From Mycolicibacterium neoaurum (GTDB taxonomy: Bacteria > Actinomycetota > Actinomycetes > Mycobacteriales > Mycobacteriaceae), in assembly GCF_036946495.1 (NCBI RefSeq), contig NZ_JAQIIX010000002.1, forward strand, positions 2,418,001 through 2,482,000: a DNA stretch of 64,000 nt, in the 5' to 3' direction. This document shows, piece after piece, positions 42,990 through 51,192 of this stretch. Each line of letters starts with the position of its first letter. Position 1 is the first letter of the stretch. A program made the translations under genes and the position numbers. Under the pieces are notes generated by a model, which saw nothing but the letters and a program-made list of their open reading frames with translations, was not told the DNA's origin and searched no databases.

Positions 42990-43208
42990 TCAGTGGCAGG
43001 GGAAGCCGAGCAGATGGCGGGCGTCGTGCAGGAACTCGTGCACATGGGTGTCCGCCCCGAAGACCGAGACTGCGCCCTGGTCGTAGCCGAGGAAGTAGTA
43101 GGCGATGAGCGCGAGTGCCACGGTGCCGGTCAACCACATTGCCGAGCCGACGGCGGCATCGTCGGCGGGGATGACCGCGGACGCCCGTGCGGTGTGCGAA
43201 GTGCTCAT
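42990..43208 (-). CDS. cbtB: CbtB-family cobalt transporter subunit
   Basis: A 72-residue single-pass protein. ATG 43208 gives STSHTARASAV, a helix (AMWLTGTVALALIAYYFLGYDQGA) and the family's C-terminal His-rich segment THVHEFLHDARHLLGFPCH. It comes directly before cbtA and divergent from nitrile hydratase. CbtB/CbtA pairs are the known accessory importers for cobalt enzymes; the assignment is by pattern and context. A longer frame to 43277 is not needed. Confidence 0.85.
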   Translation of the reverse strand: MSTSHTARASAVIPADDAAVGSAMWLTGTVALALIAYYFLGYDQGAVSVFGADTHVHEFLHDARHLLGFPCH

Positions 43209-43463
43209 GAGGATCATTCTCCTGACTATTAATTCCACGGAAAAACTATTCCGCTGATGTGTGATGGTGGCCGTCAACCTGGCCTAGCGCAACCGCTGAA
43301 GCCGGATAAATTGCCTCATGAAACGCATATTTAACATCGGTCTGGCTGACCGTAAATGCCGTGTTACGGATTCCTGGTCGGATTGCAGACCGCGTCACAT
43401 CCGCGAATACTTCCAACTTGAAGTGTTGTGGAGAAGAACCAATCGACAGGAGTGCCTCACAAA
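43209..43463. other. AT-richer divergent control region, cbtB / nitrile hydratase
   Basis: A 255-bp stretch without a gene, visibly less GC-rich than its surroundings (for example TATTAATTCC and CATATTTAACATC). It carries CGGAA-6-TTCCG near 43237-43252 and AGGAG at 43449-43453 before the beta-subunit start. I see no cobalamin riboswitch. The base bias fits horizontal acquisition of the cluster. Confidence 0.55.
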
Positions 43464-44159
43464 ATGCACGGTCCACATGACGTCGGCGGACGGGATGGGC
43501 TCGGTCCCATCGATCCCGTGTTCCTCGAACCGGACATTCCCAACTGGCGCTATCCCTTCGAAGGCCGGATGCACGCAGTCACCGCGATGGCGATCGCCAA
43601 GGGTGCCTTCAATCTCGACGAGCAGCGGCACGGCATCGAACTCATGGGATGGAGCGATTACACCGATTCGACCTACTACGCACACTGGTTGTTCTCGGTG
43701 GAGAAGCTGCTCAACGACAAGGGATACATCTCCCACGACGAGATCGATGCTCGGATGCAGCAACTGGGCGCGCCGTCGATGAACCCACATCCGGAAAAGC
43801 CGGAGACGTTGTCCCCGTTCGCCGAGAAGATGGTCGACGTGCTGTGGAAGGGCACGCCACATGATCTGCCCGCCGACGCTCCACCGGCCTATGAGGTAGG
43901 TGCGACGGTGACGGTGCGCAATCTTCACGAGGTCACCCACAACCGGCTGCCGGGGTATCTCAATCGCGCCACCGGTGTCGTCGCCAAGCAGTACGGGGCC
44001 TATCACGACCCCGCGGCCAGCGCCCACCAGCAGACCGACGTCCCCCACCAGCTCTACATGGTCCGGTTCACCTCGACCGAACTGTGGGGCGAGGCCGCCG
44101 CCGAGAAGTTCGACCTGTACGCCGACCTGTTCGAGGAATACCTCGAACCCGCCAACTGA
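43464..44159 (+). CDS. Nitrile hydratase beta subunit
   Basis: A 231-residue beta subunit of nitrile hydratase, the structural partner in the enzyme that hydrates nitriles to amides. It starts at ATG 43464 (MHGPHDVGGRDGLGPIDP), the family start, with AGGAG upstream; a longer frame from 43428 is not needed. Typical features: FEGRMHAVTAMAIAKGAFNLDEQRHGIE, YYAHWLFSVEKLL, and a C-terminal barrel with YMVRFTSTELWGEAAAEKFDLYADLFEEYLEPAN. The beta-before-alpha order is the one known in cobalt-type clusters of Rhodococcus. The alpha gene follows after 25 bp. Confidence 0.95.
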   Translation: MHGPHDVGGRDGLGPIDPVFLEPDIPNWRYPFEGRMHAVTAMAIAKGAFNLDEQRHGIELMGWSDYTDSTYYAHWLFSVEKLLNDKGYISHDEIDARMQQLGAPSMNPHPEKPETLSPFAEKMVDVLWKGTPHDLPADAPPAYEVGATVTVRNLHEVTHNRLPGYLNRATGVVAKQYGAYHDPAASAHQQTDVPHQLYMVRFTSTELWGEAAAEKFDLYADLFEEYLEPAN

Positions 44160-44184
44160 CGAAACTCTAAGGAAGAGAACACAC

Positions 44185-44781
44185 ATGGACTGGCTTTCAC
44201 TATCCGATGTCGAGGCGCGGGTGAACGCGCTGGAATCGCTCATGGTCGAGAAGGGTCTCGCCGAGCACGAGGCCGTCGACGCCGTCGTGTCGTCCTTCGA
44301 GAACGACATGGGCCCGGTCAACGGCGCCAAGGTGGTCGCGCGCGCCTGGACGGACCCGGAGTACAAGGAGTGGCTGCTGCGTGATGCCACCGCTGCGATC
44401 GCCGACATGGGATTCACCGGGCTGCAGACCGAACACATGGTGGCCGTCGAGAACACCGCGGAAAAGCACAATATCGTGGTGTGCACGCTGTGCTCCTGCT
44501 ACCCGTGGACGCTGCTGGGCATCCCGCCGGCGTGGTTCAAGTATCCCCAGTACCGTGCCCGCGTGGTCAAGGAACCGCGCAGCGTGCTCGCCGAATTCGG
44601 GGTGACGCTGCCCGACGATGTCGCCATCGACGTCTGGGACAGCAGCGCCGAGATCCGCTATCTTGTTGTCCCGCAGCGTCCGTCGGGCACAGAGGGGCTC
44701 TCGATCGACGAACTGGTGGATCTGATCAGCCGTGACTCGATGGTCGGAACCGCTCTGGTCTCCGCGGGGCAGGAGAGCTAG
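44185..44781 (+). CDS. Nitrile hydratase alpha subunit, cobalt type
   Basis: A 198-residue catalytic subunit. The metal-binding motif is VVCTLCSCYPW with Cys100, Cys103 and Cys105; Thr in the second position is the known mark of the cobalt form (Ser is the iron form). Two of these Cys are oxidised in mature enzymes. Other conserved blocks: ARAWTDPEYKEWLLRDATAAIADMGF, GIPPAWFKYPQYRARVVKEPRSVLAEFG, and EIRYLVVPQRP. Start ATG 44185. The cobalt-uptake genes close by agree with the motif. Cytosolic heterotetramer with beta. Confidence 0.96.
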   Translation: MDWLSLSDVEARVNALESLMVEKGLAEHEAVDAVVSSFENDMGPVNGAKVVARAWTDPEYKEWLLRDATAAIADMGFTGLQTEHMVAVENTAEKHNIVVCTLCSCYPWTLLGIPPAWFKYPQYRARVVKEPRSVLAEFGVTLPDDVAIDVWDSSAEIRYLVVPQRPSGTEGLSIDELVDLISRDSMVGTALVSAGQES

Positions 44782-45162
44782 ATGACCATCGCCCAGGATG
44801 TCACCGATATCGTCGGATTCGACGATCAGGACGGTGCGACGGCACTGCCCCGATCCAACGGCGAACTGATCTTCGACGCACCATGGCAGGGCAGGCTGTT
44901 CGGGCTCGTCGTACACCTTTGCAAGGCAGGGGCCTTCGAATGGGACGAGTTCAAATCGCATCTCATCGCGGTGATCGACGAATCCGGGCTCGACGATGTC
45001 TGTGACCCGGCGGTCTACTACCGCCAGTTCGGGGAGGCCTTTTGCCGACTGGGCACACACAAGGGTTTTTTCGACGCCTCGACCCTCGATCGCCGCACCC
45101 TCGTCGAGGGTGAGCGGTTGGCGCACGCAGATCACGACCATGAACACGGCCACGACCACTGA
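44782..45162 (+). CDS. Nitrile hydratase accessory (activator) protein
   Basis: A 126-residue protein following the alpha gene with no gap. Its central part (APWQGRLFGLVVHLCKAGAFEWDEFKSHLIAVI, then YYRQFGEAFCRL) resembles the N-terminal half of nitrile hydratase beta subunits, as in the known small activators (P14K/NhlE types) that deliver cobalt and swap subunits with the apo-alpha. The C-terminus HADHDHEHGHDH is His-rich and probably holds cobalt for delivery. Assignment is by family and place. Confidence 0.9.
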   Translation: MTIAQDVTDIVGFDDQDGATALPRSNGELIFDAPWQGRLFGLVVHLCKAGAFEWDEFKSHLIAVIDESGLDDVCDPAVYYRQFGEAFCRLGTHKGFFDASTLDRRTLVEGERLAHADHDHEHGHDH

Positions 45163-45175
45163 TGGAGAACGTGCG

Positions 45176-45700
45176 ATGAGCAAGGCCTCTGCGCTGTCCA
45201 TCAGCGTCGGCATCTTCGGTGCCCTGTCGACCTGGCTGACCGCCGTCGTCTGGCAACTACCCGTCTGGGTGTTGTTCCTGGCGTGGGCGTCGTTCTTCTT
45301 CGTCGGGTCCGGGATCGGTGGGCTGTTGAAGTCGGTGGCGTGTAACTGGACCGGCATCGCCATCGCGACGTGCACCCTGCTGGCGGTGAGCGGAACCCAG
45401 AGTGCGGTACTGCTGGCCGTTGCCGTCGGGATCGGCAGTCTGGTAATGGTTCAGGTGTCGCGACTGGCGTGGCTGTCGGCCACACCGGCGATCGTCTTCG
45501 GCTTCGCGATGACCGTCGGCACGATTGCGGCGACCACGCATCCGATCACCACGGCAGGTGTCTCGAATCCGGCGCTGATCGCCGCGACGACGGCCCTGGT
45601 GGGCGCGGCCCTCGGCGTGGCGTCGGAATGGTTGGCCCAGATCGTGCTGCGGGCGTGGCCGGTGCCCGGCGAAGCCCCCGATATGGTGCAGCCGGCGTGA
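45176..45700 (+). CDS. DUF1097-type membrane protein
   Basis: A 174-residue membrane protein with about five helices (LSISVGIFGALSTWLTAVVWQ, VLFLAWASFFFVG, GIAIATCTLLAVSG, LAVAVGIGSLVMVQV, IVFGFAMTVGTIAATTHPI). It resembles DUF1097 proteins, small inner-membrane permease-like proteins of unknown substrate. Start ATG 45176 behind GGAGA. It is cotranscribed with nitrile hydratase (13 bp after the accessory gene), so it may move a nitrile, amide or the metal. Confidence 0.75.
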   Translation: MSKASALSISVGIFGALSTWLTAVVWQLPVWVLFLAWASFFFVGSGIGGLLKSVACNWTGIAIATCTLLAVSGTQSAVLLAVAVGIGSLVMVQVSRLAWLSATPAIVFGFAMTVGTIAATTHPITTAGVSNPALIAATTALVGAALGVASEWLAQIVLRAWPVPGEAPDMVQPA

Positions 45701-45752
45701 GTGTGCGGGTCGTGATGAGGCCGGATATCCTGCACCAACCCAACTATTCGAG

Positions 45753-46220
45753 ATGGAAGAGATGAGCGGGGGAGCGGTGCCGACGACGACCGGTCTGGAC
45801 AGCGTGTCGGAGGTCCTTTTCCGGGCCGGCCGGTGGTGGTCGGATGCGCTGTCGACCGGACTGCTGGACGCCGATATCAGCAGCATCGACGGGTGGCGGG
45901 TGCTCGGATCTCTGCGTGGCGGCGACGGATTCACGATGAGTGACATCGCGCTTGCCCTGACGATTCCACCCCCGTCCCTGACCAGGATCGTCGATAAGCT
46001 CGTCGACGGCGGGTTCGTGCTGCGCCGGGTCGATGCCATGGATCGCAGGCGGGTGCTGATCTACCTCTCGGCGCGGGGGAAGACGAAGGTGCGCAAGCTG
46101 GTTCGGCAGGAGGGACAGGTCAAGTCCGCCTTGATCGATGAGTTCGGCGAGGACACCGCGGTTCATCTGATCCGCACCCTGGCGCGAGTCAGCGACTTGT
46201 CGATGCCCGTCGGCCGCTAG
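45753..46220 (+). CDS. MarR-family regulator (NhhD-like)
   Basis: A 155-residue MarR-type regulator. The winged helix-turn-helix is FTMSDIALALTIPPPSLTRIVDKLVDGGFVLRRVDAMDRRRVLIYLSARGK. ATG 45753 or 45762 could be the start. Rhodococcus rhodochrous J1 nitrile hydratase genes are known to be controlled by NhhC (AmiC-like) and NhhD (MarR-like); this gene and the next fit those roles in order. It may activate the nitrile hydratase promoter when an amide is bound by the partner. 52 bp after the DUF1097 gene. Confidence 0.85.
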   Translation: MEEMSGGAVPTTTGLDSVSEVLFRAGRWWSDALSTGLLDADISSIDGWRVLGSLRGGDGFTMSDIALALTIPPPSLTRIVDKLVDGGFVLRRVDAMDRRRVLIYLSARGKTKVRKLVRQEGQVKSALIDEFGEDTAVHLIRTLARVSDLSMPVGR

Positions 46221-46344
46221 ACCGGAGCGGGCCCGCGCCTCCTGCCGTGGGACAACTTTTCATCCAACCAACAGTTGCGCAATGTGGTCGTAACGACAGC
46301 GATCGATGATCGAACCCGGATAGTGGCGGGACGGAGATGCGGTG

Positions 46345-47427
46345 ATGTTCGAGGAATCGGTTCGGATCCGGCGCGACACCGTCGACGTCGCGCTCGTGGT
46401 CCCGTTCAGCGGATCGGCGGGCATCTATGGGCCGTCGTGTGAGGCCTGCGCCGAGCTTGCCATCGCCGATGTCAATGCCGGACCGGGGTTACTCGGCAGA
46501 CAGGTGCGGTTGATCCCCGTCGACGGAAGCCGCGCGCCGGCAGTCGTCGCCGCCGAGATCGGCGCCCTGATCGATCTGGGGGCCCTCGACGCGGTCACCG
46601 GCTGGCACATCTCTCCGGTACGCAAGGCCATCGCCGAGATCACCGCGGGGCGGGTACCGTACGTCTACGGGCCGCTGTATGAGGGTGGCGAGCGCACACC
46701 CGGGCTCTTCCTGACCGGTGAGACCCCGTCGAGGCAGCTGCTGCCGGCGATGAACTGGATGAAATCGGAGTACGGCATCGATCGCTGGGTGGTGATCGGC
46801 AACGACTATGTCTGGCCAAGGGAGACCGGGTCGGCGGCGCGGCTGCACGCCAGGGCGTCGGGGCAACCGCTGTTGGGGGAAATGTACTTCCCGCTGGGTA
46901 CCGACGATTTCGGGGTGGCAATCCGCCATATCGAACAGACCGAGGCCACCGGGGTCCTGCTGCTGTTGGTCGGTGGCGACGGTGTCGCGTTCAACCGCCA
47001 ATTCGCGGCCGCGGGCCTGGGCCGGGCCGTGCCCAGACTGAGCCCGCACGTCGAGGAGAACATGCTGCTCGCCAGCGGACCGGAGAGTAACGATGGTCTG
47101 TTCGCCGCCGCCGGATACTTCGAGGCGCTCAACACCACAGCCAGCATGGACTTCGCCCGCCACTATTACGGTCACTTCGGAGCTGCGGCACCGGCGCTGA
47201 ACAGCATCGGTGAATCCTGTTACGAGGCACTGACATTGTTCGTGACGCTGGTCTCTCGTGCCGGCTCGCTCGACATCGACTCGATGACCATGGCGGCGGC
47301 CGACCTGCACTATTCGAGCCCGCGCGGTGAGGTTCGGATGCACGGCAACCAGATGTCCCAGGACATCTACATCGCCGAGGCGCTGGGTCTGGACTTCGAG
47401 GTGCGGGAGAGAATCTCGGCCGCTTGA
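46345..47427 (+). CDS. AmiC/NhhC-like amide-sensing protein
   Basis: A 360-residue type I periplasmic-binding fold lacking any signal peptide, so it stays in the cytosol. Features: VALVVPFSGSAGIYGPSCEACAELAIADVNA near residue 15, WVVIGNDYVWPRETG near residue 150, and ESCYEALTLFVTLVSRAG near residue 290. This is the form of AmiC, the amide sensor of Pseudomonas amidase genes, and of NhhC of Rhodococcus. ATG 46345 is favoured by GGAG 8 bp upstream. The 124 bp before it hold a possible CAAC/GTTG dyad near 46251-46277 (CAACTTTTC to CAACAGTTG). Its 3' end overlaps the convergent epimerase by 61 bp. Confidence 0.88.
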   Translation: MFEESVRIRRDTVDVALVVPFSGSAGIYGPSCEACAELAIADVNAGPGLLGRQVRLIPVDGSRAPAVVAAEIGALIDLGALDAVTGWHISPVRKAIAEITAGRVPYVYGPLYEGGERTPGLFLTGETPSRQLLPAMNWMKSEYGIDRWVVIGNDYVWPRETGSAARLHARASGQPLLGEMYFPLGTDDFGVAIRHIEQTEATGVLLLLVGGDGVAFNRQFAAAGLGRAVPRLSPHVEENMLLASGPESNDGLFAAAGYFEALNTTASMDFARHYYGHFGAAAPALNSIGESCYEALTLFVTLVSRAGSLDIDSMTMAAADLHYSSPRGEVRMHGNQMSQDIYIAEALGLDFEVRERISAA

Positions 47428-48305
47428 ACCGTGATGCCGAACTCGAACACCACGGGATCGCCCTGGGCCACCCGGTATCCGCCGCGGCGTAACGCGTCGG
47501 TCGGCGCCGCCATCGGCTCGATGGCGACCAGATCAGCACCGGGCGGCGCGAACAGCTGAGCCGCCGGATAACCGCGGTCGAAACGCACCTCGATGCGCCG
47601 CCCACCGCCGGCGATGGCGAATACCGCGCCGTCGGGTACCTCGTCGAAACCGTCGTCGAGCGTGCGGTCGGCCAGCGGCTCCGCAGCCGCAGGCCATGCC
47701 TGATGTTCACCGGTCGGCAGACCGGCATCGTCGACCGGCAGCCACCGCATGGCCGGCGTGCTCAACACCCAGTCGGCACGTGGCACACCGGGAATGGTGA
47801 GGTACGGGTGATAGCCGAAGCACAGCGGTACGGCGACACCGGGCTCCGGCGCCACCGTCGTCGTCACCGTCAGCGTGCGGTCTGCCAGCCGCACCCGCTG
47901 GGTCAACACATGCGGAAACGGGAAGGCCGCCAACAGCTCCGGGGTCGTGTACTCCAACACCGCGAGCAACTCATCGGCCGAATGCTGCACCCGCCAACCG
48001 GGGTGCGCGGCCAGCACCCCGTGCATCGGCGCACCGTGTGGATCGGTCCGCACGCCGGGCGACCCGTCCAACTGCACCGTCGTGGTGCCGACCGCATAAT
48101 CCTTGCCGCTCAGCCTGTTCGCCCACGGATACAGGATCGGGATGCCCATGGTCTTGCCGTCGGCGATGTAGGCATCAAGGCCGCGGCGCTGACCGAGGAA
48201 CTCGACGCCGTCCTCGGCAAGAGAGGTGCAGATCATGCCGGCACCTGGGACGAAGGTCGCGGTCAGCGAGGACGACGGATCACGCAGCACCACGGATTCG
48301 GGCAT
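47367..48305 (-). CDS. Aldose 1-epimerase family protein
   Basis: A 312-residue galactose-mutarotase-like protein. Sugar-binding and catalytic regions: ILYPWANRLSG, DPHGAPMHGVLAAHPGW (His), CFGYHPYLTI (second His), DDGFDEVP, and a Glu in VAIEPMAAPTDALRRGG. Length is usual for the family. It could interconvert anomers of glucose or a related sugar; some members act in cell-wall sugar metabolism. Convergent with the AmiC-like gene with a 61-bp overlap, which is unusually long. Confidence 0.88.
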   Translation of the reverse strand: MPESVVLRDPSSSLTATFVPGAGMICTSLAEDGVEFLGQRRGLDAYIADGKTMGIPILYPWANRLSGKDYAVGTTTVQLDGSPGVRTDPHGAPMHGVLAAHPGWRVQHSADELLAVLEYTTPELLAAFPFPHVLTQRVRLADRTLTVTTTVAPEPGVAVPLCFGYHPYLTIPGVPRADWVLSTPAMRWLPVDDAGLPTGEHQAWPAAAEPLADRTLDDGFDEVPDGAVFAIAGGGRRIEVRFDRGYPAAQLFAPPGADLVAIEPMAAPTDALRRGGYRVAQGDPVVFEFGITVQAAEILSRTSKSRPSASAM

Positions 48306-48317
48306 GGACCGATCTTT

Positions 48318-49484
48318 TCACGAGAGCGGATCATGCTGGATGCGCTCCGGTGGCGCGCCCTTGGCGATCAGCGCGGCCTTCGTGGCGGTCACCATCTGTG
48401 GCCCGCCGCAGATCAGGATCTGTCGGTCCCCCCAGCCGCCGTAGCGGGACACGACCTCGGGGAGTAACCCGGTCTGGCGTACGTGCAGGCCGCGTGGAGG
48501 CGCGTGATCCGGGTAGTCCGCCGCCCATGGTGGATCGGAGGAGAATTCGGACACCGGGGTGACCGACAACCATGGGTTCATCGATGCGATCTGCCACAGT
48601 GTCGGCAGATCGTAGAGGTCGCTGGGGTAACGGCCGCCGAAGAAGAGGTGCACGCGCGGGTTTTCCGCCTCCCGGCACAGATCCATGATCAGGGAACGCA
48701 ACGGTGCCAACCCGGTGCTGCCGGCCACCATCAGCACGTCACCGGCATCGCGATCGACGTGCATGCCACCGTGCGGATGCGACAGCCGCCACCGGTCGCC
48801 GACCGTCGTCTCCCCGATGATCGCCGGGCTGACCATGCCGCCGATCACCGAGCGGATGTGGAACTCGATCGCCCCGCTGCCGTCATCGGGGATCGCCGGG
48901 CTCAGATAGCGCCACCGCCGAGGCCATTGCGGTACTTGCACCGTGACGTATTGCCCGGGGTGATAGGGCAGTCGTTGGTCCAGCTGCACTCGCACCACCG
49001 ACACATCTCGGGTGGCGCGGATGTGCTCGACGACCGTGCCGTCGCAGAAGGGCGGTCCCTGCTCGGCATCGGCAGCACCGCGCATCACCCCGATGACCAG
49101 TTCCACGAAGTCGACGGTCGCCTCGGCGATCCGGCCGTCCCACACATAGGTCAGATGACCGCGCAAGGTGGCCAGCAGCGCTTCCCGCATGGTGTCGTAA
49201 TGGCCATGCGTCACACCGTATTTGCGGTGATCGCGACCAAGCTGGGCCAGGAAGGCCACCGGTTCCTCGGCGCGCTGGGCGATCATCTCACCGAGTAGCC
49301 AACCCAGCGCCTGGCTGAACGCCCTGCGCTGGGGTGCCATATCCGGTGGGAAGAGGTCGCGCACGGTCGGATCGCTGGCGAACCAGCGGGTGTAGAAGCG
49401 GCCGATCAATGCGTCCGAATGGGGGCCGTTCGGGTCGACGGCGGCACGCAGGGTTTGCAGCGCGTCGCGATCATCGAGTCCCAC
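48318..49484 (-). CDS. Globin-type flavoreductase (flavohaemoglobin-like)
   Basis: A 388-residue protein from GTG 49484. The N-terminal 130 residues are a globin-like domain: YTRWFASDPTVRDLFPPDMAPQRRAFSQALGWLL, with RDHRKYGVTHGHYDTMREALLATL containing the proximal His region. The C-terminal part is an FAD/NAD reductase: QRLPYHPGQYVTVQVPQWPRRWRYLSPA (FAD motif), GDVLMVAGSTGLAPLRSLI (NAD), and ILICGGPQMVTATKAAL. It resembles M. tuberculosis Rv0385. A role in NO or oxygen chemistry is inferred. Start chosen so as to clear the opposite gene. Confidence 0.87.
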   Translation of the reverse strand: MGLDDRDALQTLRAAVDPNGPHSDALIGRFYTRWFASDPTVRDLFPPDMAPQRRAFSQALGWLLGEMIAQRAEEPVAFLAQLGRDHRKYGVTHGHYDTMREALLATLRGHLTYVWDGRIAEATVDFVELVIGVMRGAADAEQGPPFCDGTVVEHIRATRDVSVVRVQLDQRLPYHPGQYVTVQVPQWPRRWRYLSPAIPDDGSGAIEFHIRSVIGGMVSPAIIGETTVGDRWRLSHPHGGMHVDRDAGDVLMVAGSTGLAPLRSLIMDLCREAENPRVHLFFGGRYPSDLYDLPTLWQIASMNPWLSVTPVSEFSSDPPWAADYPDHAPPRGLHVRQTGLLPEVVSRYGGWGDRQILICGGPQMVTATKAALIAKGAPPERIQHDPLS

Positions 49485-49544
49485 GGTGCCCGAGTTTAGG
49501 TGAGTCACCACCAATACAGACGCACGGCAGGTTGCCGGGATACC

Positions 49545-50495
49545 GTGTGCCTCATCGAAGAGACAACGGTGATTCTGGTGTTCCACCCCGGTGGTGAAGG
49601 CCCATTCAGGGAGTGGGCCGACACGGTGTTGGCGTCCGCGTCGGCCGCCGCCGGGCACGTTACGGCGTGGGTATCGGTGAGCGAGGAACCCTTCGAGCCG
49701 GCGTTGGCGGTCAGCTTCAGTACCGCCGCGGCGGCCGACGATTGGTTGGACAGCGCGGAGCATGCAGAGGTGACGCGCGCCGGTGCCGCCCTCGGCTGGC
49801 GGTCCGCCGCGCCGGCATTGCTGCTTGACGGGATGGGCGCGCCGCCACCGGGGATCGGTGCATTCCGGCATCGGCTCGTGGCGGGCCGAGTGGGCGAATT
49901 CCTGGAATCGCAAACGGTTCTCACCAGGGCGGCGAGCAGGTTCGGCGGATACGAGGGCACCTCGTTGTTCGTGCAGGGGGACGAGGAGGCGCTGTCCGTG
50001 CTGCGATTCCGCACGGACCGGCAGCTGGCGGGGTGGACGTCATCACGCCAGCGGGAGAACGCCCTGCCCTCCCTGCGGTCGAGTCTGCGGGGTGAGTTCG
50101 CCTCGGTCTCGGGCACCACCGCGTTCGGCACCACGGTGCGCACCGAGGGCGGCCGGGTGCTGATGACGCCGAATTGGAAGTCGGCGATGCTGGTGCTGCT
50201 GGTGCTCTATCCGACGGTGATGCTGTTGTCGCGATTCCTCGGGCCGCAGCTGGATCGATCGGGCGCAGAACCCTGGCTCGCGTTATGGCTGAGTCAGGTG
50301 GCCAGCATCGTCTTGATGCAGTGGTGGCTGATGCCATGGGCGTCGAAGCCATTCCGGCGGTGGCTCGATCCGGTGGAGGGCTCGGGCTGGCGCAGCAACC
50401 TGACCGGTGCCGCGGCGATCGCGCTGATCTACCTGGTGACGCTGTGGCTGTTCGGGACTGTCCGGTGGCTGCAGTACTGGGACTACACAAACTGA
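49545..50495 (+). CDS. COG3224-type ABM-fold membrane protein
   Basis: A protein of about 316 residues; GTG 49545 (CLIEETTVILVFHPG) or 49569 are possible starts. Two ferredoxin-like ABM-type domains in the N-terminal two thirds (FLESQTVLTRAASRFGGYEGTSLFV and DRQLAGWTSSRQRENALPSLR) are followed by three membrane helices after TPNWKSAMLVLLVLYPTVMLLSRFLGP, LSQVASIVLMQWWLMPWASKPFRRWL and AAIALIYLVTLWLFGTV. This order is the mark of COG3224. Function unknown; enzyme activity is not established for the group. It ends one base before the convergent GAP gene. Confidence 0.82.
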   Translation: MCLIEETTVILVFHPGGEGPFREWADTVLASASAAAGHVTAWVSVSEEPFEPALAVSFSTAAAADDWLDSAEHAEVTRAGAALGWRSAAPALLLDGMGAPPPGIGAFRHRLVAGRVGEFLESQTVLTRAASRFGGYEGTSLFVQGDEEALSVLRFRTDRQLAGWTSSRQRENALPSLRSSLRGEFASVSGTTAFGTTVRTEGGRVLMTPNWKSAMLVLLVLYPTVMLLSRFLGPQLDRSGAEPWLALWLSQVASIVLMQWWLMPWASKPFRRWLDPVEGSGWRSNLTGAAAIALIYLVTLWLFGTVRWLQYWDYTN

Positions 50496-51167
50496 TCAAG
50501 CCAACCCGTGAATCCCCTTGTACAGCACCATGATGCCGATCACGAGCAGAATGGCGGCGACCAGCGTGGCGTGCTGGTGCTCCATCCACATGCGTAGCCG
50601 TCGTAGTGGTCCGGCCAGCCGCTCGCCGCTGAACGTGTAGGCCACGATCGGCACGATGACGGTGCTTGCGGCGACCACCACGAAGTAGGGGACCGCCAGC
50701 CAGGCGTGCTCGACGCCGACACCGGCACTGCCGATGGCCAGACCCGCGGCGATGCAGATGAACAGGACCTTCGGGTTCACCACCGCCAACACCGCCGCGG
50801 TCGCGGCCGCGCGGGCCGGGGTGAGATCACTGAGCTTGCGCATCCAGGCCGGAGAGTGCTCGGACTTCTGCCGGGTGGCGAACCGGTAACCGCCGAACAC
50901 GATCAGCGCGGCGCCCACCACGAGCCGCAACCAGGACGCCCAGCCCGGGGGTTCGTCGAACGATCCGATCAGGCCCGAGACGGCCACGAAAACCGAGGTG
51001 AGCACCCCGAGGCCGACCAGCCAGCCGGCCAGGTATGCCAGCCCGGTGGGCCGCGGGCGGGCGCTGTCCAGGGCGAGTACCGCCGGGATGATCGACAACG
51101 GAGACAGCGCGATCACCATGGCCAGCGGGGCCAGCTCGGCAAGCAGCGATCCCCAACCTGTGGTCAT
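50496..51167 (-). CDS. GAP/Sap-family membrane transporter
   Basis: A 223-residue protein with six membrane helices (LAPLAMVIALSPLSIIPAVLAL, AYLAGWLVGLGVLTSVFVAVSGL, WLRLVVGAALIVFGGYRF, AAVLAVVNPKVLFICIAAGL, LAVPYFVVVAASTVIVPIVAY, LVAAILLVIGIMVLYKGI). The internal NPK in helix 4 and the twofold pattern fit the GAP family, which includes the mycobacterial Sap proteins for glycolipid transport (peptidoglycolipid-addressing). Start ATG 51167 rather than the longer frame to 51257. Confidence 0.85.
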   Translation of the reverse strand: MTTGWGSLLAELAPLAMVIALSPLSIIPAVLALDSARPRPTGLAYLAGWLVGLGVLTSVFVAVSGLIGSFDEPPGWASWLRLVVGAALIVFGGYRFATRQKSEHSPAWMRKLSDLTPARAAATAAVLAVVNPKVLFICIAAGLAIGSAGVGVEHAWLAVPYFVVVAASTVIVPIVAYTFSGERLAGPLRRLRMWMEHQHATLVAAILLVIGIMVLYKGIHGLA

Positions 51168-51192
51168 GCAGCAGAAGGTAGCAAGCTGCCGG

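Noticed and set aside
43209..43463. Cobalamin riboswitch before the cobalt transporter genes
   Set aside because: I could not find the conserved B12-box or fold; the cobalt here is for nitrile hydratase.
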